From: Chrysochromulina parva
Lineage: Eukaryota > Haptophyta > Prymnesiales > Chrysochromulinaceae
Assembly: GCA_002887195.1 (NCBI GenBank)
Contig: PJAB01001534.1
Span: 1-13,850, forward strand
Reading direction: 5' to 3'
Length of the DNA: 13,850 nucleotides
Part shown: positions 1-7,900 of the stretch, piece after piece
How positions within the stretch are numbered: position 1 is the first letter of the stretch
How the letters are laid out: every line of letters begins with the position of its first letter
Made by a program: the position numbers and the translations under genes
Notes under the pieces: model-generated
Database searches by the model: none
What the model was told of the DNA's origin: nothing
Seen by the model: the letters and a program-made list of their open reading frames with translations, nothing else

Positions 1-374
1 TCGAGATCCGAGCGGTTTCGGGGGCCGAGTGGGTCGGGTTGTGCGGCCGTGCGTCGGCCTGCGTAGGGCGCACCGACGTGGGAGAAGGGCGGGTTTCGAC
101 CCGTCTTCGCTCGGATCTCGTCATACGTCAACCAGCACACGACAGTTGTACCTCACCCTCACTCTCACGCAAGAACGAAGATGGGCTCAGACAGACGGTT
201 CACACGTGGGCGTCATCTATCACGTATCAGCCCGCCCCGCCCGGCGCGCCCGCAAACTCGACTTGGCAAACCGGAACGGAAAACCGAGCCCCCCAGCACC
301 AAGGCCAGGCCCAGCCTCTCGTTTTTGGCTCTCCTCTCAGGCCCTCTTGCCCCATCTGCGCTCAACGTCCCTCC
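1..374. other. Gene-free left edge (3' flank of the SET gene)
   Basis: No convincing coding frame is seen. Plus-strand open frames that begin here run on through the SET gene on the other strand and show arginine/serine/proline-rich antisense composition. The segment is the downstream flank of the minus-strand SET gene and holds an inverted repeat at 2-14/108-120 and a small hairpin at 90-103 (5-bp stem, TTCG loop). No polyadenylation signal is obvious. Confidence 0.6.
2..120. repeat. 13-bp perfect inverted repeat at the window edge
   Basis: Bases 2-14 (CGAGATCCGAGCG) are the exact reverse complement of 108-120, with 93 bases between. The left arm begins at the second base of the window, so the repeat could be longer outside it. 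Nested inside, at 90-103, is a 5-bp stem closed by TTCG. Function is unknown; it may be a remnant of a repeat element or of foldback DNA. Confidence 0.7.
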
Positions 375-2024
375 TCAACTGCGACTGCGGAGCCGCCGGG
401 ATACGAAGAAGGCGCCAAGCTCCCGTGCTACAACCTCCTCTCCCAGACAACTCTCGCGCATACGTTTCGCGCCCGAGCCTGTCGTACTCGGCAGCTGCAG
501 CTCAGCCGTCTTCGTCGGCCGCGTCGGCGGCACAGCGAACACCGTCTTGCCCGAGCGTAGCTTCGAGGTTGTCGCCACAGCCTCAAACAAAGCCGCCTCG
601 AGCGTCGCCGGACCCTCTGCGTCTGCGACACCGTCCGAGGCGATGGTCGTTGGAGTGTCCGCCCGTGACGCCGGCGCACGGCGCATCGCCCTCGGGGTGC
701 CAACCTCTTCCTTGCCCTCGCTCTCATTACGCGCGGATCTCCGGTACAATCTCGGGGTGCCGGGCTCGCCCTCGTCGCGCTCACTCCCTTGGGATAGCCC
801 TGCTTCTAGTAGCCCAAGGGCGCCCAAGCGTGCGCGCACGAGTGATGGGTCGTCCTCACACACCCTCACGCCATCGGCCCCAATGCGAAAGGCCGGCCGT
901 TGTGTCGGCTGCCGGTGTGGGTTGAACCAGCCGGGCAACTGTGGGAAATTCGGACGGAGCAGCTGGGCGGCTGAGAGGCGCTCGGGTGGCGCAGGCGTCA
1001 GCTCCTTACAGCTCGGTCGATGTAGGCCCGAGGCGTAATTGCGCATGTAGCTCTTGCCGTAGTCGACCGTGAGCTCTTGCTGCAGCCCATAGGCCTTGCG
1101 CGTGCTCGCGTACAGCACCATGCGCTCCGAATAGCCTGGCGGCGCCTCGCCGCCCTCGGGGGGAAGCACCGTCGCCTCCCAGGCCTCCCGTGCGCCGGGC
1201 GGCTGACCGAGCCCCGCGTGGACCATCAACGGATGGTCATCCGCAAGGAGGCGCGTGTATCCGGTGATCATCTTGAGGCACGCGCTCGCCTTGGCGGCCG
1301 GCTCGTTGATCATCGCCGTCATCGCCACTGCGTCGAGGAAGCCTGGATGTCCGTTGATGAGCACGTAACCTTCTTCCTTTCGGTGAAGGGTCGCGCAGTG
1401 CGTCGCCAAATGCCGGTCCGGGTGCTCGTGCCGCGCGTGCGCACAGAGCAGATCGAAGAGGTGCGAGTGCGCTCCGTGCAGGCCGAGCGCCTTGCGCACG
1501 TCCGCCGCGAGCAGGTAGCACACGCTCGAGGTGCCCGTCGCGATGTCCTGAACGCCGCCTCGACACCGGTTGGCCGCCTCAGGGTTGACCACCTGCAGCA
1601 GCTCGACCGAGGCGACGAGCGGTGTGCGCCCTTGCTTGGCAGTGGGCACCGAGCGCAGCGGCACCGCGAAGATGCCGTCAGCCACAAAGGGTTCGTCGTT
1701 GGATGCAGCCATCAGCTCGCCGGTTGTTAACCGCAAGAACTCACCACGCAAGACACATACCAGCAGCTTGAGCGAGTGGTGATCCGTCACCACCGATTCC
1801 ATGCCGAGGTACGGCAGGAGCACCGGATGGCGCAAATCCGACCAGTTCAGTCCACCTGCTGTGCTCGGGAAGACCCCAAAGCCAGCACCGCTGACGTTCG
1901 AATTGCGGACGAGAACATCTTCCCACTCGTCAGTGGACGCGCAAGGCAATACGAGCGCGTAGATGCGCGTGCCCGCATCGGCACGGTCGAGGGTGGGGTG
2001 CACGGTCACGTAGGCCACAACCAT
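375..2024 (-). CDS. SET-domain protein, putative protein-lysine methyltransferase (divergent)
   Basis: This is a single-exon frame of 549 residues from an ATG at 2024 to TGA. Family knowledge: SET domains transfer methyl groups from S-adenosylmethionine to lysine. Seen: an N-terminal SET motif SGAGFGVFPS (about 45-54, matching the usual GxGvfA), a mid-domain MTAMINEP (235-242) where the RFINHSCxPN motif is expected, and a C-terminal ELTVDYGKSY (317-326) matching the ELTxDYG motif. N240 and Y322 survive, but the usual His and Ser/Cys of NHSC are absent, so activity is uncertain. The tail from about 350 is Pro/Ser/Arg-rich and probably disordered, with two GTPR motifs and a basic GAKRMRES patch that could be a nuclear signal. 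It is divergent from the coiled-coil gene across 597 bp. Substrate unknown; the fold call is good and the enzymatic call moderate. Confidence 0.75.
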   Translation of the reverse strand: MVVAYVTVHPTLDRADAGTRIYALVLPCASTDEWEDVLVRNSNVSGAGFGVFPSTAGGLNWSDLRHPVLLPYLGMESVVTDHHSLKLLVCVLRGEFLRLTTGELMAASNDEPFVADGIFAVPLRSVPTAKQGRTPLVASVELLQVVNPEAANRCRGGVQDIATGTSSVCYLLAADVRKALGLHGAHSHLFDLLCAHARHEHPDRHLATHCATLHRKEEGYVLINGHPGFLDAVAMTAMINEPAAKASACLKMITGYTRLLADDHPLMVHAGLGQPPGAREAWEATVLPPEGGEAPPGYSERMVLYASTRKAYGLQQELTVDYGKSYMRNYASGLHRPSCKELTPAPPERLSAAQLLRPNFPQLPGWFNPHRQPTQRPAFRIGADGVRVCEDDPSLVRARLGALGLLEAGLSQGSERDEGEPGTPRLYRRSARNESEGKEEVGTPRAMRRAPASRADTPTTIASDGVADAEGPATLEAALFEAVATTSKLRSGKTVFAVPPTRPTKTAELQLPSTTGSGAKRMRESCLGEEVVARELGAFFVSRRLRSRS

Positions 2025-2621
2025 GGCCGGACGCCTGACGCCGCTCTCACGCTGATTCCGGAGACGTCCTTGACCGTGCGGGGCCGAGCTCTCCCAAGCG
2101 AGCGACTTTCGCGCCGTATCTACACTTTCGCGCGTGATGTGTCACGCCACCACGAGCGCGCCCCGCCGGTCAGCAATCAGTTTCGTCGCGGTCCCCCCGC
2201 GCTCACCGCACACCCCGCGAAAAGTATATGTTGCATTGGTGATCATCGAGACTGTGCCATCTTTTAGAGGTCTGCGCCCCCCCTCGGCCGCCACCGCAGT
2301 GTGGCCGGTTTGTTCGACGTGTGCGGCCGGTTGGTTACGCAGACGCCAGCGAAATTGCGGTGGAGCCACAAAGCGCGAACCGAGACACCCCCGGGCCGAG
2401 ACGCGACGACGCGAACACTCGCGATACTATTGTACGACTCGCGTACTGATTCTTTGACCACGTGACGAACCGATCTCCGACGTTGGTAAGGGCCCCCCAT
2501 GGTAGGCCGTAACCTCGCCACCCGTGACAGCCAAATTCGAAACATCAAACTTGAAAGCCCGGAACAGTACCCGAGTACCAGGAATCGGGACAGACTCGCC
2601 GTCGGACCCCCGTGACCCACC
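2025..2621. promoter_or_regulatory. Divergent spacer between SET and coiled-coil genes
   Basis: This 597-bp spacer lies between two divergently oriented start codons and must contain both 5' UTRs and probably both promoters. A palindromic CACGTG (G-box/E-box type) sits at 2459-2464, about 160 bp before the plus-strand ATG. A TATA-like TATACTTT on the minus strand lies near 2222-2229, about 200 bp before the minus-strand ATG. Neither element is proven. Short open frames on both strands here look like chance GC-rich frames. Confidence 0.4.
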
Positions 2622-3449
2622 ATGCCCGTCACCATGTCGCTCAACGTGTCGAGGTCGCCCACACACTCGCCCACCTCGATCATCTACGGCCAGCAGATGT
2701 CCTACCGGGGTCCTGACGGTGCGATGCGCGACTTCATTGCCAAGAAGACCGCTGATCAGATTCGGCAAGGCAACATTGAGCATATGGCCAAAATTGCGTC
2801 CATCAAACCTGTCATCGACGATGACGTGGAAGATGAGGCGACGGGAGAGGCGCGCAAGGAAATGGCGGCGGCATCGGCTGCGCGGCGCGCTGCTGAGGAG
2901 GAGGCCCGCAAAGCTGAGGTGAAAGAGTACTATGCTCGCCTCAAGGCCAAGACAACTGTGATTGACGATGAGATGGACACGGAGGCAGCAGCGATTGCCC
3001 GGGCTGAGTTCGCCGCTGCGTCAAGGGCGCGGAGGGCGGCGGAGGCGGCGGAGATCCACAGGGAAAATGAGGAGCTGAAGCAGCGTCTCTCCCAGATCAA
3101 GCCGCATATCGACATGGACATCACCGACGAGGTGGCGGGCGAGGCGCGTGAAAAGCGTGCGGCCGAAAACATGGCGCGGCGCCAAGCGAAGATTGAAAAG
3201 CTCAAGGCAGAAAATCTGGAGATGCGGCGGCGGATCGAGGAGTCCAAGGCGAAGACTGACGACGACGTGACCGATGACGCGATGACCGGCGGCGGAACGA
3301 TCGGCGACCTGCGCAACAAGGTGGCCTCGGATTCGAAGGAGCGAAAGGCCAAGCACGCAGCAAAGGTCAACGCCGAGAACGCAGCGTTGGCATCGCGGAT
3401 TAAGAAAACCAAGTCGAAGACGAATGATGGAGATGGAACGACCCATTAA
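2622..3449 (+). CDS. Coiled-coil protein of 49-residue (seven-heptad) repeats
   Basis: A single-exon frame of 275 residues; the first ATG has a good eukaryotic context (CCCACCATGC) and the gene ends in TAA. I do not recognise a named family. After a 60-residue head come repeat units marked by an acidic turn: VIDDDV (64-69), VIDDEM (113-118), HIDMDI (162-167) and KTDDDV (211-216). These are spaced exactly 49 residues (7 x 7) apart; a final KTNDGD (266-271) is shifted by a 6-residue insertion. Between the turns lie Ala/Glu/Lys/Arg-rich helices with a recurring Asn (N149, N198, N253) followed by a basic-hydrophobic segment. The spacing is what a segmented or stacked coiled coil would need. No signal peptide or membrane segment is seen. 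A structural or scaffold role is inference only. Confidence 0.8.
   Translation: MPVTMSLNVSRSPTHSPTSIIYGQQMSYRGPDGAMRDFIAKKTADQIRQGNIEHMAKIASIKPVIDDDVEDEATGEARKEMAAASAARRAAEEEARKAEVKEYYARLKAKTTVIDDEMDTEAAAIARAEFAAASRARRAAEAAEIHRENEELKQRLSQIKPHIDMDITDEVAGEAREKRAAENMARRQAKIEKLKAENLEMRRRIEESKAKTDDDVTDDAMTGGGTIGDLRNKVASDSKERKAKHAAKVNAENAALASRIKKTKSKTNDGDGTTH
2811..3436 (+). repeat. 147-bp diverged tandem repeat inside the coiled-coil gene
   Basis: This is the DNA counterpart of the 49-residue protein units: four acidic-turn motifs recur every 147 bp and a fifth follows after an 18-bp longer interval. Nucleotide identity between units is low, so the repeat is old and kept at the protein level. Confidence 0.65.
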
Positions 3450-4228
3450 GCTTATGTCGACGTGCACGACGAGCAGACACAGCCCCCGCCCCCCAGCCCA
3501 AGGCGCGAGGTGGATGGTAAAGGGCTAACGGGGGGCGAGCGGGTCGCTTACACTTAGGTCACGCGGAGTAGGCGCGAGTACGTCCACAGACGTACACATT
3601 CGATCGCGGCGTGACGGGTACGTTCACCAATACCGAATACGGTATCATCGCATGCGTGACGGGTTCGATATGGCGTCACGCACACTCCACACATGTCGCC
3701 TTCGCACCACTGTTGAAAACGCGTACGCCGACGCGCGAGCCGCGACGGTGTTCGACCCGGCTATCGGATTCTCGCCCCCCCCCCGTGTCTCTCGGCTGTC
3801 GGTCGTCGAGCAGTGCCGCACACACGCGCCCGTGCCGCATGCGGTGTAACGCGAGTACACCGCAATGAGATCTCGGACGGACCGCGTGACCGAGTTCCCT
3901 CTGAAGACGATAGACGTACCGAGTAAAACTTATGAATGATCACGATACAAGGTCGATCGAGGCGGGGACGACGAGGGAGCCCACTTGTGGGGCTGGGGGA
4001 CGCGATTGTTCGCGAGACACCGACCCTGACTCGCTGACTGCTGACACGAGTCGAGACGAGATGGTATGCGGAGATCGGATCGAACCCGGGACAGCTCGAC
4101 GCTGGTCGTTGACCCAACAAATGCAAATCTGCACAGTAACGAGTGTTGTGTAGCAATACAACCAGATAGTACAGCGTGGAGCGTGGGTGCGGACGACGGG
4201 CGAAGCCGGCACACAGCTCGAATGGCCA
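3450..4228. other. 779-bp spacer between convergent genes
   Basis: This lies between the stop of the coiled-coil gene and the stop of the UVR gene, so it should hold two 3' UTRs. Only short, composition-driven open frames are present. What can be seen is a small cluster of hairpins and direct repeats at 3609-3682. A GGTTCGATCC string on the minus strand near 4078-4087 resembles a tRNA T-loop, but its stems do not pair. No gene is supported. Confidence 0.55.
3609..3682. repeat. Hairpin/direct-repeat cluster in the convergent spacer
   Basis: Two near-identical 14-mers (GCGTGACGGGTACG at 3609-3622 and GCGTGACGGGTTCG at 3654-3667) flank a perfect 6-bp hairpin with a 4-base loop (3630-3645). The second 14-mer is part of a perfect 9-bp stem, 3653-3661 pairing with 3674-3682 across a 12-base loop. 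It lies 160-230 bp after the coiled-coil gene stop. It could be a 3'-end RNA structure or a small mobile-element relic. Confidence 0.55.
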
Positions 4229-4744
4229 TCACCGACCTGGCTCCGAGTTGTTTTCGGCGAGCACGAGCTGTGCCTTCAGGCTGGCCGCCGTCGTATAGTC
4301 CTCTCGGCTCACGGCCTCATTAAGCGCAGTGTTCAGCTGTGCGATGGATGCCGCACGCGCTATCCACCATTGCAGGTCTTCTTTGGAAACCACGAGTGAT
4401 GCTCCAGAGGGGCCCGGTGCCGTGCGTAGGCCACCCATCAGCTTGCCCGCCTCCTGCACGCCTGCAAATTCGGAATTGTCGTCGAGGCCTATCGCGTGCC
4501 TCGGGCTGCCAACCCAGAATTTCGGGCTGCCAAGCCAGATTTCATCCTCAGCATCTCCCGCCTCTAGCAGCAGACGCCTGCGGAAACCGTCCTCATCCTG
4601 CGGAGTGCCGATAAGTGGTAACACCGTCACGGCGGTGAGCATGAGGATGGCCAAACTTTCTCCCCAGGGGATGATCATCGGGTTAGCGGTAGCCACCATG
4701 GGACTGAGAGCGATAGCCGCATGTGCGACGGACTGGAGGAGCAT
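4229..4744 (-). CDS. Small membrane protein with C-terminal UVR-like motif
   Basis: A 171-residue frame from the ATG at 4744 to TGA. The frame stays open upstream to about 4870, but the only earlier start there is GTG, so the ATG is preferred; a missing upstream exon is possible. Seen: a hydrophobic N terminus (about 4-20), a clear membrane segment AILMLTAVTVLPLIG (32-46), an acidic linker with a twice-repeated W-x-G-S-P-(K/R) unit (70-82), and a C-terminal helix pair LNTALNEAVSREDYTTAA (137-154) followed by LKAQL. That last part matches the UVR motif (as in UvrB/UvrC, ClpC and many plastid proteins), a helical protein-interaction motif. A plastid or other organelle membrane role is inference. 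It lies 184 bp downstream of the exostosin gene on the same strand. Confidence 0.6.
   Translation of the reverse strand: MLLQSVAHAAIALSPMVATANPMIIPWGESLAILMLTAVTVLPLIGTPQDEDGFRRRLLLEAGDAEDEIWLGSPKFWVGSPRHAIGLDDNSEFAGVQEAGKLMGGLRTAPGPSGASLVVSKEDLQWWIARAASIAQLNTALNEAVSREDYTTAASLKAQLVLAENNSEPGR
4503..4543 (-). repeat. 21-bp tandem duplication inside the UVR-motif gene
   Basis: GGGCTGCCAA recurs with a 21-bp offset together with most of the following bases, producing two copies of a seven-residue WxGSP(K/R)x unit. The duplication is in frame and leaves the protein intact. Confidence 0.7.
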
Positions 4745-4928
4745 CGACGAAGGAAGGTGTTCTTCCACCTTCCACCTCGGCGCCTCACTTCCACAACTCG
4801 GGTTTCGGCACTCTTTCCAAAAATGGCAGGCCAATTTGTGGAAAACCGATTTCTTGTTCGTCAACCACACCCTCAGGTCGGGAAGAGCGCTACCCCATCA
4901 CCCACAACCCCTCCTCTAAGGAGGAAGC

Positions 4929-7900
4929 TCACAGTAGGCGCCCATTCGTAGCACAGCGTGCACCCCCCTCGAGGGAGCGCAGCCACCCTCCGAGGGCCCG
5001 GTGCAGCTCCGGAGCCCGCGGCGCACGATGGGCATCTGAGAGCTGAAAGTGGACGCGCGGTATGCGCAGCACCTGCATGAGCGTGTCGAACGCGTCGAGT
5101 TCGCCGCCTTCTGTGAGTGTGAAGAGTGCACATATCCGAGATTCGGAGCGAGCGGTGAGCTCGGGAGCGCATCCGTGAGGCGGCGGCTGGCAGGCGCCTC
5201 TTTCCGGGCACGTACCGTGGTCGCCAAGCTCGCAGCTTCCATAGATGGAGGTCCAGAGCAGCCGACGCCGAAGAGGCGCTGCAGCGCGGCGCAGAGCGTC
5301 CGCATCGGCGGCGGCAAGGGCGGCGCTGAGCCGTGGCATGCGATTCGGCGGCACGCGCACGGCGATGGACGTCCAATTGATGGCCTCATCAAGCAATTCG
5401 GACGAGAAGCGCTCCTTCGGACGAGAAGGGATCGACCACCGAACGAACACTCAGGCGCAATCAAGGGTCATCAGGTGCACTCAGGGGCGAATCAAGGGAA
5501 CTCAGGCGTATTCAAGGGTCATCAGCGCGCGCCTTAGTGATGAGTGGCACGCAGCCGAGCAGTAGCCCAACAATGGCGCGGTGGCCGTAGCCCCCAATCT
5601 TGCCCTCGGGCACGACGCAGAAGCTCGCTTCGCGCCCAGCGCGGATGAGGTCACGTCGGGCCTCAACCTACGCACGCGAGGGATCAAGCGACCGGGCGAT
5701 CAAGTGAGACACTCAGTACACAGGTGGACAACCGGGACAACCGACTCGAAATGGCCCAGATAGGAAAGGCGACTTGACGGCGTCGTCTTGGGCGTCTCAG
5801 CGGCGCGTGGCTCAGGTGGAGATTGGGCGACGAGACCACGCTTCACGCCCCTCCCACGGGAGATTGGGGGAGATTGGGGAAGATTGGGCGACGAGACAAC
5901 GCTTCACGCACCTCCCACGGTTGCACCGCCTCGGGCTGCGTCTCCGTCTGCGTGATGGCGATGGACTCGTGCCGCGAGGCGTTCTTGTGGCACAGGTAGA
6001 GCACTAGGCGCGAGGGCTCGTAGAAGCCGGGTCCCTGCGGCACTGTCCACACAGCACCCCCGAAGAGCACACGTGGCTCGAGCAAACGTGCCCGTGGCAT
6101 GCCGTTGGGCGCATACGCTCCTTTGGCACGAATCGCGCGGCAGGTGGGGCCGTCAGGATAGTCTATCAGGCCCGGATGCCCCGGGATCATCACGTCTTTC
6201 CGCGGCTGGAAGCAGACGTAGCACGGGGCGCCCGACGAGACGCACCGGATCGGATTCCTCTGCCCCCCAGACGGGTAGTCCGATCGGCCGCTGAGCTGCA
6301 GAAGGACCAGTTGACGGGTCGCCGACGCCGGGTGCAGCGTGTCCCAAGTGCCTCGCGCGTTGGCATGATCGCCCAAGGAGCCTCTCAGCCAGTGCACCAA
6401 GTAGCGCCACACCTCGGCCCAGCCCTCCTCATGCGGCACCACAATCGCATGGCGGGGCAAGCCGGCACCGACCGACACGTTCCAGTACGGGGCATGCTGT
6501 CGTACCCAACGCAGCGCAGGAAGGATCGTATCGCCATTCGGACACCCGTAGATCCAAAAGAGGTCGGCATGGTTCGCGCGCGGCTCAAAGTGATCGGATC
6601 GCAGCAGTCGATCGCCCACGTCCTCCGCCAAGTGCCAAAAGTTGCATGAGCGGCGCAGCGACGGAGGGAGTGGGTAGATATGGATGCGCGGACGGACGGT
6701 CGCCCGGCGTGCCTCGAGCGACGCCACACGCTCCAAGGAGAGGCTGCAGTCGAGCCCCCAGTACCCCTCCTCACAATGGCAGAATCCATACGAGCACGAG
6801 CGCCCATGTGACGTGCATGCATTCGGGCAAGCGGCGACCGCGTTCGAGGACGCCTCGCCGGCAGAGCGCCGCCAAAGATCGGGTCCAAGTACGCTCGTAA
6901 CGTCGTGGATGCCAAAGCCGCCACTGCCGTGCCGACGCCGACTGTCGCCCAGCGTGCTGCCTAATAACGAGCACGAGCGCCCCACTGCTCGTGCCGTGTT
7001 CCGGCCCCCACGAGCCCGCGGATCGAAGAGCAACGCATTCTGACGAAACCCATCGCTGCCTAATAAGGAAGCACAGCGGCAACGAGGCGTCGTATCGGGC
7101 ACCGACGAGTCGCGCGAGCCATCGCACCAGCCCAACCCACTGCAACCGCCACACCGCGCGCTCGGGAGAAGCACTGGCGGCTTGGTCGCGCCCAACATGG
7201 CGCCCAGCCAGGGCTCCATCTCGCGCCAGCTCAGCCGAACGGGTGCCAGCGCATCCGAGGATCCCCTTCGAGTCGGGACCAGAGGCGAGTGGCCAGCGCC
7301 CAGCACAGCGCCCAGCGAGCTCAGGTTGAGATCGATCGAATAACGGCCGGGCGGCGCCACGTAATCAGCCTCATGCACGAGCCCGGGCGGCAGGAGCAGG
7401 GGCGAGTGCGCGGGGAACATCTTGAGGAAGGCGAAGACGGGGAGGTACGCCCAAGCCAGCTCGTCCGAAGCTCGCCCATTTATGGAAGCTTGATTCCCAT
7501 CCGAACCCGCCGCACTCGCGCTCGGCACAGCGCTTGGCACAGCGCTCGACACAGCGCGCGGCACAGCGCTCGGCACAGCGCTCGGCACAGCGCCGCCGCC
7601 GACCGCACTCGCGCCGCCCTCCGCCCAGAGCTCGCGGACGGTCCGCTGGGTCTCGACGCAGACGACGCGCTGCATCGAGAGGAACGGGTGCTCGATAAAG
7701 GCGGGCCACTCGGCAGGCATCGGCGATGCCTCGAGCGACAAGGCACGGATCGCTTCCATGACACACGCGCACGGCAGCGGGCCCAGCCAGCGGAACGGAG
7801 GCTTCAGCCGGCGCACGTCGCGCCCGTTGTTGGCCACGTCGCGAAGCCGCTGCCACGCTTGCTCGGAGACCAGGAAGGAGAGATTGATCGGCTCACCGTC

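Noticed and set aside
29..1038. Long plus-strand open frames at the left edge
   Set aside because: They lie largely antisense to the SET gene tail, have Arg/Ser/Pro-rich composition with no recognisable motif, and end inside that gene; GC-rich antisense frames stay open by chance.
2264..2783. Minus-strand frames across the divergent spacer
   Set aside because: They overlap the well-supported start of the coiled-coil gene and show no family features.
4060..4160. Possible tRNA on the minus strand (GGTTCGATCC resembles a T-loop/box B)
   Set aside because: The T-stem pairs at only one position, and no box A, anticodon arm or acceptor stem can be built at the right distance.
4745..4870. Upstream extension of the UVR-motif protein
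   Set aside because: The frame is open, but its first start would be GTG, which is unlikely in a eukaryotic nuclear gene; the first ATG is at 4744.
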